Assembly (NCBI RefSeq): GCF_002151125.1
Contig: NZ_MDJZ01000005.1
Location: 372,001-436,000 of the forward strand
Source: Clavibacter michiganensis
GTDB taxonomy: Bacteria; Actinomycetota; Actinomycetes; Actinomycetales; Microbacteriaceae
DNA: 64,000 bases
Direction of reading: 5' to 3'
Below the pieces are notes generated by a model. It searched no databases, had not been told where the DNA came from, and was given only the letters and a program-made list of their open reading frames with translations. The position numbers and the translations under genes were made by a program. Of the stretch, positions 18,552 through 28,144 are shown piece after piece (the stretch's first letter is position 1; each line of letters begins with the position of its first letter).

Positions 18552-18639
18552 GGAGGATTCGCCTAGTGGCCTATGGCGCACGCTTGGAAAGCGTGTTGGG
18601 TGAAAGCCCTCAGGGGTTCGAATCCCCTATCCTCCGCCA
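18552..18639 (+). tRNA. tRNA-Ser (GGA anticodon)
   Basis: The 88-base sequence folds into a class II tRNA: acceptor GGAGGAT (18552-18558) pairs with ATCCTCC (18629-18635), followed by discriminator G and an encoded CCA (18637-18639). The anticodon arm is CACGC-TTGGAAA-GCGTG with anticodon GGA at 18586-18588; a long variable arm and a T arm AGGGGTTCGAATCCCCT follow. It reads UCC and UCU codons. Confidence 0.96.
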
Positions 18640-18645
18640 GTCGCA

Positions 18646-18683
18646 CGAGAGCCCCGACGGACCCCGGTCCGGCGGGGCTCTCG
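18646..18683 (+). terminator. Terminator after tRNA-Ser
   Basis: CGAGAGCCCC (18646-18655) pairs with GGGGCTCTCG (18674-18683), with further pairing inside the loop. It starts seven bases after the tRNA CCA end. The following stretch to 18884 contains a TAGGCT at 18767-18772 that could be a -10 element for the next gene. Confidence 0.75.
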
Positions 18684-18884
18684 CCGTCCCGGGCGACGCG
18701 CCGCTGTACCCCTGCCGGTTCCCCGTGTCCCCCATAGCGCCCCTGCCCGCCCGCCGCGCACCCGCCTAGGCTGGACCGGTCGTCCCGCCCGCACCCGCGG
18801 GCGCAGCCCGTCCCGAGACGCGGGCCGCGCACCGGACGACGGCGGACGCGGCGACGGCGTCGGCATCCGACGACCGGAGGCGAC

Positions 18885-19535
18885 GTGCAGCACGACGGCG
18901 ACGCGCTCCGCGACGGCCCGAGCGCGCTGATGCGCCCGCGCACGGCGCTCCTGCGGCAGCTCGCCCTCGCGACGCTCGCGCTCGTCGTCCCGCTGGGGGC
19001 GGCGCTCCTGGTGCTCGCCGTCCCCACGGGGAACGCGGCCGCCGTGATCCTCGGCGTCGTCGTGGTCGCGCTCCTCGGCGCCCTCCTCGCCGCGCTGTAC
19101 CTCACCTCGTACGTGCGCATCTCCTACGCGACGGGCGACGTCGAGTCCCGCTTCCTGGGGAGGCGCACGCGCATCCGCCGCGGCGCCGTGCGCCAGCTCC
19201 TGGTGGTGCACGTCTACCAGGGGCTCACGCTCGACACGCAGCCGCGCCTGTTCGTGCTGGACGTCGACGGCCGGCTCCTCCTCCGCCTCAGCGGGCACGT
19301 GTACGACCTGTGGACCATGCGCTCGCTGGCCGCCGACCTCGACCTCCCGCTCACGGAGCAGGCGAAGGTGCTGACGATGGCGGAGCTGCGCGGGTCCCGC
19401 CGCGGGATCCTGCCCTGGTACGAGCGGTCGCGGATCGCGCTGGCCGGGGCCCTCGTCCTCCTGGGCGTCGGCGCGATCGGCGCCGTGGTCGGGATCATGG
19501 CGCTCACGGGCGTCCCCGTGTCGATCCGGCTCTGA
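18885..19535 (+). CDS. Membrane protein with PH-like domain, unknown function
   Basis: A 216-residue protein. Two close hydrophobic helices (about residues 24-70) are followed by a soluble beta-rich segment (VRISYATGDVESRFLGRRTR ... LLRLSGHVYDLWTM) that resembles a bacterial PH-type domain, and a last hydrophobic segment (about 184-210). Start is GTG at 18885, preceded by GGAGG four bases away. Its stop overlaps the start of the following kinase-like gene (TGATG), so both are translated together. I do not recognise a specific family; function unknown. Confidence 0.7.
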   Translation: MQHDGDALRDGPSALMRPRTALLRQLALATLALVVPLGAALLVLAVPTGNAAAVILGVVVVALLGALLAALYLTSYVRISYATGDVESRFLGRRTRIRRGAVRQLLVVHVYQGLTLDTQPRLFVLDVDGRLLLRLSGHVYDLWTMRSLAADLDLPLTEQAKVLTMAELRGSRRGILPWYERSRIALAGALVLLGVGAIGAVVGIMALTGVPVSIRL

Positions 19536-20428
19536 TGGACGCGATCCCCGCGGGGCTCCGGCCCCTCCTCGAGCGCTGGCGGCTGGATCCGGACGGCCCG
19601 GCCGTCCGCACCGCCAGCAGCGTCCTCGCCCCCGTCCGCCGCGACGGCGCGCGCCTGATGCTCAAGGTGCCGCTCGTGGAGGAGGAGCGGCGCGGCGGCC
19701 GGCTGATGGCCGCGTGGGACGGCCGCGGCGCCGCTCCCGTGCTCGCCTCCGACGCCGACGGCGCCCTGCTCATGGCGCGCGCGGACGACCCGGGGATCCT
19801 CGTGCGGGAGGCGTCCGCGGACGGACCGGACGCGGACGCGCGCGACGACCGGGCCACGCGGATCCTCGCCCGCGCCGCCCGGCGGCTGCACCGCGTGCCG
19901 CTCGACGCGCGGGTCGTCGGCGAGGCGGTCCCGCTCGCCGTCTGGTTCCGCGAGCTGGTCGAGCCCGTCCGCCCGCTCCCCCGCGGCCTCGCCCGCGGCC
20001 AGGCGGTCGCCCGGGAGCTGCTCGCCGGATCCGGGCAGACCGCGGTGCTGCACGGGGACGTCCACCACGGCAACGTCCTGCGCTTCGGCGGCGGATCCCG
20101 CGACGCCGACGACGGCGACGACTGGCGCGCCATCGACCCCAAGGCCCTCGTGGGCGACCCCGGCTTCGACGCGGCGAACGTCCTCGCGAACCCGACCCCC
20201 GCGATCGCGCTGCGCCCCGGACGCCTGGCGCGGCGGGCCCGCGTGGTCGCCGAGGAGACGGGCGCGGACCTCGACGCCGTGCTCGCGTGGACGGAGGCGT
20301 GGTGCGCGCTGTCCGCGGCGTGGGCCGTCGACGACGCCGCGCGCCGCCCGCGGGTGGAGGCGCTGCTCCGGCTCGGGGCGTCGGCACGCGACGCTCGCCC
20401 GGGCCCGGGCCCCGGCCGCACGCTCTAG
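19535..20428 (+). CDS. Aminoglycoside/hydroxyurea phosphotransferase-like kinase
   Basis: A 297-residue protein of the APH(6)/hydroxyurea kinase type. Visible: a short N-lobe with the VLAPVRRDGARLMLKVPL strand carrying the likely ATP-binding Lys; the catalytic loop VLHGDVHHGNVL (about residues 168-179) with the Brenner-type HGDxHxxN; and the metal-binding IDPKALVGDPGFD. The start ATG overlaps the stop of the upstream membrane protein by one base. Despite the family name, chromosomal copies like this are usually not proven resistance genes and may act on another small molecule. The 3' end overlaps the convergent gene at 20425 by four bases. Confidence 0.85.
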   Translation: MDAIPAGLRPLLERWRLDPDGPAVRTASSVLAPVRRDGARLMLKVPLVEEERRGGRLMAAWDGRGAAPVLASDADGALLMARADDPGILVREASADGPDADARDDRATRILARAARRLHRVPLDARVVGEAVPLAVWFRELVEPVRPLPRGLARGQAVARELLAGSGQTAVLHGDVHHGNVLRFGGGSRDADDGDDWRAIDPKALVGDPGFDAANVLANPTPAIALRPGRLARRARVVAEETGADLDAVLAWTEAWCALSAAWAVDDAARRPRVEALLRLGASARDARPGPGPGRTL

Positions 20429-21504
20429 CGGACGCCCTCCGGCGCGCGCTCCCGGGAGCCGCGCGGCGCCAGGTCCGACGCGCGCCCCGCCACGGCGCCG
20501 AGCGCGCGCTCGAGCGGACCGCGCCCGAGGATCCGCGTCCAGAGCAGGCAGAGCACCACCGTCACGACGACGAACGCCAGGTACGCGCCGTCGTCCGCGA
20601 TGAGGTCGCCCTCGGGCGCGACGAGGTCGATGACCACGATGTGCACCGCGTACACGGTGAGCGCGAGCTGCCCGACGGCCTCCAGCGGCACGAGGACGGC
20701 GGGCAGGAGGGCGGCGATCCGCAGGCACAGCCCGATGACCGCGATGGCGAAGCCGCCGGACCCCACCACCTCGAACGGCGACCCCTCGTGCGGCGTCGTC
20801 GAGAGGATGAACTCCCACCCGGGCCGCGGGGCGGGCAGCGCCGCCTCGAGGAGCGCCGAGCCGCCGTAGGCGAGGACGGCGAGGCCGGTGCCCACCGTCA
20901 CGAGCAGCAGCTGGACGCGCGCGGAGCGGAGCGCGAGCCGGCCGATCCCGAGGCCCGCGATCGCGAACGCGACCCAGGTGAGCGCCGGGTAGTGGCCGGT
21001 GACCACGAGGAGCACGAACGGGTCGGGCCGCATGACGACGCCGTCGAAGTGGATCACGAGGGCCGTCGTCGCGACCGGCAGCGCGACGGCGGCCACCGCG
21101 GCGAGCGCCAGCAGCCGGGACGCGCGCCAGCGCAGCAGCGGCAGCACGGCGACGAACAGCACGGCGTAGACCTCGAGGATCACCGCGACGTAGGTCTGCA
21201 GCGACGCCAGCAGCCCGCCGAGGAGGAACAGGCACGCGGCGCGCACGAGGATCCTCAGCCGCACGCGCGCGAGGTCGCTCCCGTCCGCCGGCCGCTCGCG
21301 TCCCGACATGAGCGCGATGGACACGCCCGCCAGCGTCGCGAACAGGATGGACGACCGCCCGTCGGTGACGGCGAGCCAGGACGCCGGGTCGTCGAGCACG
21401 AGGGTGCGCGGCACGGCGACGTGCGCGGCCATCATCCCGAGGACCGCGAGCCCGCGCGCGGCGTCGATCCCCCGGAGGCGGGCCGGGTCGCGGGCGGGGC
21501 TCAT
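20425..21504 (-). CDS. Heparan-alpha-glucosaminide acetyltransferase-domain / DUF418-like membrane protein
   Basis: A 359-residue polytopic membrane protein with about nine to ten hydrophobic helices. The N-terminus RLRGIDAARGLAVLGMMAAHV is the hallmark of the DUF1624/HGSNAT-type and DUF418 families. A C-terminal DUF418-like section follows (VGQLALTVYAVHIVVIDLVA). These proteins are predicted membrane acyltransferases, but substrates are unknown. A TAGGGT box lies six bases before the ATG at 21504, suggesting a leaderless start; GAGG in the spacer is too near the ATG to act normally. The gene converges on the kinase-like gene with a four-base overlap. Confidence 0.82.
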   Translation of the reverse strand: MSPARDPARLRGIDAARGLAVLGMMAAHVAVPRTLVLDDPASWLAVTDGRSSILFATLAGVSIALMSGRERPADGSDLARVRLRILVRAACLFLLGGLLASLQTYVAVILEVYAVLFVAVLPLLRWRASRLLALAAVAAVALPVATTALVIHFDGVVMRPDPFVLLVVTGHYPALTWVAFAIAGLGIGRLALRSARVQLLLVTVGTGLAVLAYGGSALLEAALPAPRPGWEFILSTTPHEGSPFEVVGSGGFAIAVIGLCLRIAALLPAVLVPLEAVGQLALTVYAVHIVVIDLVAPEGDLIADDGAYLAFVVVTVVLCLLWTRILGRGPLERALGAVAGRASDLAPRGSRERAPEGVR

Positions 21505-21510
21505 GGCCTC

Positions 21511-21516
21511 ACCCTA
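21511..21516 (-). promoter_or_regulatory. Candidate -10 box of the DUF418-like gene (leaderless start)
   Basis: TAGGGT on the minus strand, followed by GAGGCC and the ATG at 21504. No -35 element could be assigned. The MFS gene ends 28 bases upstream at 21545. Confidence 0.35.
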
Positions 21517-21544
21517 CCCAGCGTCCCCGCGCGGGCGACGGCCG

Positions 21545-22780
21545 TCAGTTCGTGAGGGCCGGCACCGTCCGCGGCTGCACGATGAGCCACATGGAGAGGA
21601 TCGACACGACCGCGCACGCGCCCATGACGGACGCCATCGGCACGCCCGACGTGATGCCGAGCACGCCGACGATGGGCGAGATCGCGCCCGCGAGCCCGAA
21701 GTTCACGGCACCGAGCAGCGACGCCGCGGTGCCCGCCTCGTGCCCGTGGTTGACGAGGCCCAGCACCTGCACGCAGGGGAAGCCGAAGCCGCAGGCGAGG
21801 ATGAAGAAGAACAGCGGGATCAGGGTGCCGAGGAGCCCCGCGTCGGTGAAGGTGCCGAGCAGCACGATGAGGGCGCTCGAGACGAACTGCACCACGACGA
21901 CGCCCGCGAGGATCCACTGCGGCCCGACGTGCTTGGTGAGGCGCGCGGCCACCTGGTTGCCGATCACGATGCCGAGCGAGTTGACGCCGAACAGGATCCC
22001 GAACTGCTGCGCGTCGAAGCCGTACACGTCCTGGAACAGGAAGGAGGAGCTGGAGAGGTAGGAGAAGAGCCCGGCGAACTGCATGCCGCCGATGATCGCG
22101 ACGCCGACGAACACGCGGTCCCGGAGCACGTTGCGGTAGCGGCGCAGCAGCGCCCCCTTCTCCTCGACGACGACCTCCTCGCGGGGCAGGGTCTCGACGA
22201 TGAGGAACACCACGGCGATGACGACGGCGATGCCGTACGCGGCGAGCGCGTAGAAGACGCCGCGCCAGTCGACGATGCGGAGCAGCTGCGAGCCGATGAC
22301 GGGCGCGAGGATCGGCGCGAGGCCGGTCACGAGGGCGAGACGCGACAGCATCCGCACGAGCGGACGGCCGCCGAAGAGGTCGCGGACCATGGCCATCGCG
22401 ACGACGGCGCCGGCCGCGGCGCCCGCGCCCTGGAGCACGCGGAAGACGAGCAGCATCGTGACGTCGGTCGAGAGCGCGGCGCCCAGCGACGCGAGGATGT
22501 GGCCGATGGAGGCGACGATCAGCGGCAGGCGGCGACCCACCCGGTCGCTCCACGGGCCGACGACGAGCTGGCCGAGCGCGAACCCGATGGTCGTGCCGGT
22601 GAGGGTGAGCTGGATCGCCGCGTCCGAGACGCCGAACTCGTCCTTGAGCACCGGGAAGGCCGGCAGGTAGAGGTCGATCGTGAAGGGGCCGAGGCCGACG
22701 AGGGCGCCCAGCACGATGATGTAGACGATGCGCTCCCGGCGGGAGAGCGCGTCGCCGGGGTGGAGGACGGCAGACGACAC
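21545..22780 (-). CDS. Bcr/CflA-type MFS drug exporter
   Basis: A 411-residue major facilitator with twelve predicted helices. The N-terminal LGALVGLGPFTIDLYLPAFP and the motif VVGPWSDRVGRRLPLIVASI (motif A) are characteristic of the Bcr/CflA drug:proton antiporter group; RVLQGAGAAAGAVVAMAMVR is the helix-5 antiporter motif region. Start GTG at 22780 has AAGGA eight bases upstream. It stands alone between the DUF418-like gene and an aminotransferase gene on the same strand. Substrate unknown. Confidence 0.9.
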   Translation of the reverse strand: MSSAVLHPGDALSRRERIVYIIVLGALVGLGPFTIDLYLPAFPVLKDEFGVSDAAIQLTLTGTTIGFALGQLVVGPWSDRVGRRLPLIVASIGHILASLGAALSTDVTMLLVFRVLQGAGAAAGAVVAMAMVRDLFGGRPLVRMLSRLALVTGLAPILAPVIGSQLLRIVDWRGVFYALAAYGIAVVIAVVFLIVETLPREEVVVEEKGALLRRYRNVLRDRVFVGVAIIGGMQFAGLFSYLSSSSFLFQDVYGFDAQQFGILFGVNSLGIVIGNQVAARLTKHVGPQWILAGVVVVQFVSSALIVLLGTFTDAGLLGTLIPLFFFILACGFGFPCVQVLGLVNHGHEAGTAASLLGAVNFGLAGAISPIVGVLGITSGVPMASVMGACAVVSILSMWLIVQPRTVPALTN

Positions 22781-22913
22781 GGAGCGTTCCTTCGGGATTC
22801 GCGGGGGGCGCGGGGCGCCGCGGACGGGGGCGGCCGGCGTGGACCGACTCGATGTCCAACTGGCGCACGCCCGGCTTATTCCCAGCTCGAAGAATCGCGT
22901 CGCGGCGGACCCG

Positions 22914-24005
22914 TCAGCTGCGCAGCGCCGCCACCACGCGCTCGACGTCGTCCTCGTCGTTCCAGAGGTGGAACGCGATGCGCGCCCGGCCCGCGCGGCC
23001 CGATGCGACGATGCCCGCGGCCCCGAGCCGGGCGAGGTCGGTCCCGTCCGCGTCCGGCCAGGTCACGATCGCCTGCCCGCGCGGCTCGATGCCGAGGCCC
23101 GCGCTCACGAGGTCGCCGAGCCCGACGTTCCTGCGGTGCACCGCGTCGAGGTCGAGCCGCGCGAAGAGCGCGATCGCGGGGGCCGCGCCCACCCACGCGC
23201 CGAAGGCGGGCGACACGTCGAAGGCGCGCGCGTCCTCGGCGAGCGCCATCGCGGGCCCGTAGCAGGACGCCCACACGTCGGCGCCCGCGTACCAGTTGGC
23301 CTGCACCGGGACGAGCGTCCGGCGGTACCGGTCCGACAGCGTGAGGAACGCCGCGCCGCGCGGGGCGCAGAGCCACTTGTACGCATGGCAGGCGGTGGCG
23401 TCGAACTGGCTCGCGTCGATCGGCATCGCGCCCGCGGCCTGCGTGGTGTCGCAGAGGGTGAAGGCGTCGTGGATCCGCGCGGCCTCCCGGATCGCGGCGA
23501 CGTCGGCGACCCGGCCGTCGGCGGACTGCACGAGGGAGAACGCGACGAGGTGCGTGCGCGGGCCGATCTCGGCCGCGAGCTCCTCGAGCGGCACGTGCCG
23601 CACGACCACGCCGCGCGCCTCCGCGACGACGAAGGGGTAGGTGAGCGAGCTGAAGTCGCCCGCGACGCACAGCACCTCGGCGCCCGCGGGCACGGCGGCG
23701 GCCAGCACGCTGACGAAGGACGCGGTCTGCGAGCCGACGGCCACGGATCCGACGGGGACGCCGACGAGCTGTGCGTACGACGAGCGCACGCCCTCGACGA
23801 CGCCGCCGTAGCCGTGCGCGGTGGATCCGCCGGCCGACCACGTCGTGAGGTCCGCCCGCAGGCGCTCGACGGTCTCGCGCGTGGGGAGGCCCATGGTGCA
23901 CGCGGAGAGGTAGCCCGGCCCGGCCTCGAACAGGTCGCGGAGGTCGGCGGGCAGCGGCGCGGACGCGGCGTCCGCGGGGACGGGGGTCGGGATCCGGGTG
24001 GCCAT
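22914..24005 (-). CDS. Class V PLP-dependent aminotransferase / cysteine desulfurase-like enzyme
   Basis: A 363-residue fold-type I PLP enzyme. Recognisable points: TMGLPTRETVERLRADL, the PLP-phosphate segment GSQTASFVSVLAAA (about residue 90), CDTTQAAGAMPID with the cofactor-contacting Asp and Gln, and ACHAYKWLCAPRG with the Schiff-base Lys. It resembles isopenicillin-N-epimerase-like or kynureninase-like class V members more than IscS, since no desulfurase Cys loop is obvious. Divergent from a LysR gene only 81 bases away, which probably controls it. Substrate unknown. Confidence 0.84.
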   Translation of the reverse strand: MATRIPTPVPADAASAPLPADLRDLFEAGPGYLSACTMGLPTRETVERLRADLTTWSAGGSTAHGYGGVVEGVRSSYAQLVGVPVGSVAVGSQTASFVSVLAAAVPAGAEVLCVAGDFSSLTYPFVVAEARGVVVRHVPLEELAAEIGPRTHLVAFSLVQSADGRVADVAAIREAARIHDAFTLCDTTQAAGAMPIDASQFDATACHAYKWLCAPRGAAFLTLSDRYRRTLVPVQANWYAGADVWASCYGPAMALAEDARAFDVSPAFGAWVGAAPAIALFARLDLDAVHRRNVGLGDLVSAGLGIEPRGQAIVTWPDADGTDLARLGAAGIVASGRAGRARIAFHLWNDEDDVERVVAALRS

Positions 24006-24061
24006 GCGTCCAGCGTGGCGAGCGACGATCCATCGAGCAAGCCCCCGCCCGGCATGCGTCC

Positions 24062-24080
24062 CATAAGCGCGCGTTATGCT
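24062..24080 (+). promoter_or_regulatory. LysR-type operator overlapping the lysR-family promoter
   Basis: CATAAGCGCGCGTTATG (24062-24078) has perfect five-base inverted arms CATAA/TTATG around seven bases, and the ATAA/TTAT arms fit the T-N11-A layout of LysR binding sites. A -10 box TATGCT (24075-24080) overlaps the right arm and is six bases before the regulator's ATG, so binding would block its own transcription while sitting upstream of the divergent aminotransferase gene. Confidence 0.65.
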
Positions 24081-24086
24081 CCGCGC

Positions 24087-25043
24087 ATGACGGATGCACC
24101 GGCGACCGCTCGCGACCTCGACTCGGCCTCCCTCGCCGCGGTGCACGCCCTCGCGGTGCGCGGCTCGATCACCGCCGCCGCGGCCGCCCTCGGCGTCAGC
24201 CAGCCCGCGCTGTCGCAGACGCTCCGCCGCCTGGAGGCGCGCATCGGCGTGCCCGTCACGGCGCGTGCGGGCCGCGGGGTCGTCCTCACGGAGGCCGGCT
24301 GCGTGCTCGCCCGGCACGCCGAGACCGTGGTGCACGCCATCGACGCGGCCGCGGAGGAGCTCGACGACCTGCGGGGCCTCCGCGCCGGCACCGTGCGCGT
24401 CGCGGCGTTCCCGTCCGCGTCGTCGACCGTCGTGCCGCGGCTCCTCGGCGGTCTGGCGCAGGCGCATCCGGGCCTCGGCTTCGGCTACCTGGAGGCCGAG
24501 CCGCCCGAGGCCGTCGCGGCGGTGCGCGCCCGCGAGGCCGACGTCGCCGTGACCTTCGCCTACCCGGACGACCCCGAGGATCCCGCCGCCGGATCCCTCG
24601 ACGGCCTCGAGACCCGGCCGCTCTGGCGGGAGACGCTCTGGGCCGTGCTGCCGGAGGCGCGTGCGCTCCGGCACCGTGGGCCGCTCGCGCTCCGCGACCT
24701 CGCGGACGACCGGTGGATCGCCGGCTGCGTGCGCTGCCGCCGCCACCTGGTGAGCGCGTGCGCCCGCAGCGGCTTCGCGCCGGCGACGTCGTTCGAGACG
24801 GACAACGCGGCGGCGGCCGTGGGCATGGTCCACGCGGGTCTCGGGGTCGCGCTGCTGCCGTCGCTGGCCCTGGCGACCGCGCCCCTCCCCCGCGGCGTCG
24901 TCCGGCGGCGGATCTCGGGCGTCGGCGAGCGCGTGGTCCACGTGGTGACAGCGCCGGCGGGATCCGGCTCCACCGCCGTGCAGGCCGTCGTCGCGGCGCT
25001 CCTCCGGCTGCGCGTGGGCGACTGGGAGCTCCGTCGCGCGTGA
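24087..25043 (+). CDS. LysR family transcriptional regulator
   Basis: A 318-residue regulator. The winged helix-turn-helix is at residues about 11-68 (AVRGSITAAAAALGVSQPAL, then SQTLRRLEARIGVPVTARAG), followed by the linker helix and a periplasmic-binding-like effector domain (about 95-300) with VRVAAFPSASSTVVPRLL. The ATG at 24087 lacks a ribosome binding site and has a -10 box six bases upstream, consistent with a leaderless mRNA. It faces the aminotransferase gene, the standard LysR arrangement; a target outside this pair is possible. Confidence 0.92.
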   Translation: MTDAPATARDLDSASLAAVHALAVRGSITAAAAALGVSQPALSQTLRRLEARIGVPVTARAGRGVVLTEAGCVLARHAETVVHAIDAAAEELDDLRGLRAGTVRVAAFPSASSTVVPRLLGGLAQAHPGLGFGYLEAEPPEAVAAVRAREADVAVTFAYPDDPEDPAAGSLDGLETRPLWRETLWAVLPEARALRHRGPLALRDLADDRWIAGCVRCRRHLVSACARSGFAPATSFETDNAAAAVGMVHAGLGVALLPSLALATAPLPRGVVRRRISGVGERVVHVVTAPAGSGSTAVQAVVAALLRLRVGDWELRRA

Positions 25044-25159
25044 TCCGGGTGGGCACCGGCGTCCGGTTCCTGGCGGATTGTCGGCGGTGCTCCGTATCGT
25101 TGGACGGGTCTGCCTCCGGTGTCCACCGGGGGCACCCTGGCGCGGAGGAACGGTGAGGC

Positions 25160-25495
25160 ATGTCGGACGAGCACGGCGAGGAGCTCCAGGACGAGGTCCA
25201 GGCATCGGGCGGATCCACCGAGCGGCTCAACCGCCGCCTCCAGCGCAGCCACTCCGAGCAGGCGAGGTACCTGTCGGCGTACTTCGGCTGGAGCCTGCAC
25301 GGCGACCTCATCCGGTCGCACGGCTCCACGGTGTCCATGTTCGTGGAGGACCTGGCCGACACCATGCTCGCGCTGGGCTGGCTGGACGACTCCGGCATCA
25401 TCTGGGACGCCGTGCCGGTCGACGCGGAGCGTGCGGTGGCGCAGGTGCGCCGCCACCAGATGGAGCAGGGATGGATGCCGCCCGGCACCGAGTGA
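25160..25495 (+). CDS. Conserved small soluble protein, unknown function
   Basis: A 111-residue acidic protein with no signal peptide or membrane helix. The N-terminal 25 residues are Glu/Gln/Ser-rich; the rest is predicted helical, with ARYLSAYFGWSLHGDLIRSH and MFVEDLADTMLALGWLDDSG. I do not recognise the family. The codon use is typical of the neighbourhood, a GGAGG lies 11 bases before the ATG (GAGG also closer), and it sits alone between lysR and marR genes. It is probably a real gene of taxonomically narrow range. Confidence 0.7.
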   Translation: MSDEHGEELQDEVQASGGSTERLNRRLQRSHSEQARYLSAYFGWSLHGDLIRSHGSTVSMFVEDLADTMLALGWLDDSGIIWDAVPVDAERAVAQVRRHQMEQGWMPPGTE

Positions 25496-25619
25496 TGACG
25501 CGCGCCTCCGCGCGGGCTGTGCGTGCGCGAAGCGGCCGCACCGCTGCTCGATCCCGGGAGTAGCGTCCGAAGGGATCAGGCCGTCGGGGGACGTGTCCCG
25601 CAGACGGCCAGGAGGACAC

Positions 25620-26057
25620 ATGACGGACCACGCCGGAGCGCTGCTCGACCGCGACATGGGACTGCTGCTCGCCGCCGCGTCCCGAGCGGTGATCTCGCTC
25701 TACCGGCCGCTGCTGAAGCCCTACCACCTCACGCACCCGCAGTACCTCGTCATGCTGGCCCTGCACGAGGAGGACCCCCGCCGGGCGGGCGACCTGAGCG
25801 ACGCGGTGCAGCTGACCCCGGGCACGCTGTCCCCGCTGTTCAAGCGGCTCGAGCTCCTCGGCTACATCACCCGCCAGCGCGACCAGGCCGACGAGCGCCG
25901 CCTCCTCATCGCCCTCACGGAGCGCGGACGCGGGATCCTGCCCGACCTCCTCCGGGTCGCCGCGCAGGTGCACGACGACGTCGTCCACCGCAGCGGAGCG
26001 GACTCTGCCGCGCAGGCGCGCCTTCGCAGCATGACGGAGCTGCTCCTCGACGCCTGA
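25620..26057 (+). CDS. MarR family transcriptional regulator
   Basis: A 145-residue winged-helix regulator. Features: N-terminal dimer helices (LLLAAASRAVISLYRPLLKP), recognition helix region AVQLTPGTLSPLFKRLELLG, and the beta-wing RQRDQADERRLLIALTERGR with the conserved DxRxxxxxLT pattern. It lacks the Cys near the N-terminus that would mark an OhrR peroxide sensor, so ligand is open. Start ATG at 25620 has AGGAGG five bases upstream. It converges on the GNAT gene; no partner gene is adjacent on its strand. Confidence 0.9.
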   Translation: MTDHAGALLDRDMGLLLAAASRAVISLYRPLLKPYHLTHPQYLVMLALHEEDPRRAGDLSDAVQLTPGTLSPLFKRLELLGYITRQRDQADERRLLIALTERGRGILPDLLRVAAQVHDDVVHRSGADSAAQARLRSMTELLLDA

Positions 26058-26087
26058 GCGCATGCCGGCGGCGCGCCGCAGCGCCCC

Positions 26088-26650
26088 TCAGCGCGCGCCG
26101 TCGACCACGCGCTGCCAGAGCGTGTGGTCGCTCCACTCGCCGTCGATGCGGAGGTACGCGGTCGCGACGCCTATCGCGACGAAGCCGGCGCGCCGGAGCA
26201 CCTCCTCGGATCCGCCGTTGCCCACGAGCGTCGACGCCTCCAGCCGGTGCAGCCCCGCGGCGCGGGCGATGCGGACCGCCTCGCGCGCCGCCGCCGTCGC
26301 GAGCCCCGCGCCCTGCCGCTCCCGGTCGATCCAGTAGCCGAGGCTCGCGCTCTGCGCCGCCCCGCGCTTGACCGCGAACAGGTCGCAGCGTCCGATGATC
26401 CGGTCGCCGTCCACGATGAGGTACGGCAGGCCGGCTCCCGCCGCCCGCTCCGCGACGCGCCCCGCGAGCTGCGTCCGCTGCCCCGCCGACGTGAAGAAGG
26501 CGTCCGTGCGCGCCGGCTCGAACGGGCGGAGGTGCTCCCGGTTCGCGCGGTACGCCGCGGCGAGCGCGGCCGCGTCGGTGATCCGCGCGGGCCGCATCAG
26601 GACGCCGTCGGCGAGCGCCGCCCGCTCGTCCGTGCCGGGCGGGGGTCCGC

Positions 26651-26654
<4 letters not shown>
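26088..26654 (-). CDS. GNAT family N-acetyltransferase (RimJ/RimL-like)
   Basis: A 188-residue acetyltransferase. It opens with the MRPARITDAAALAAAYRANREHL region and carries the RimJ/RimL-type SLGYWIDRERQGAGLATAAA (acetyl-CoA pyrophosphate loop, about 116-135), then HRLEASTLVGNGGSEEVLRRAGF. Such enzymes acetylate amino groups of ribosomal proteins or small molecules. The GTG at 26654 overlaps the stop of the GH1 beta-glucosidase (GTGA), so it is the last cistron of the glycosidase operon; whether it acts on sugars is unknown. Confidence 0.88.

Positions 26655-28136
<1,482 letters not shown>

Positions 28137-28144
<8 letters not shown>

Noticed and set aside
18552-18639. tRNA-Ser as an integration site of a mobile element
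   Set aside because: No integrase, no repeated tRNA 3' end seen downstream, and the following genes look like ordinary chromosomal ones.
19535-20428. Acquired aminoglycoside resistance gene
   Set aside because: Codon use matches the surroundings, no mobile element is near, and it is coupled to a chromosomal membrane-protein gene.
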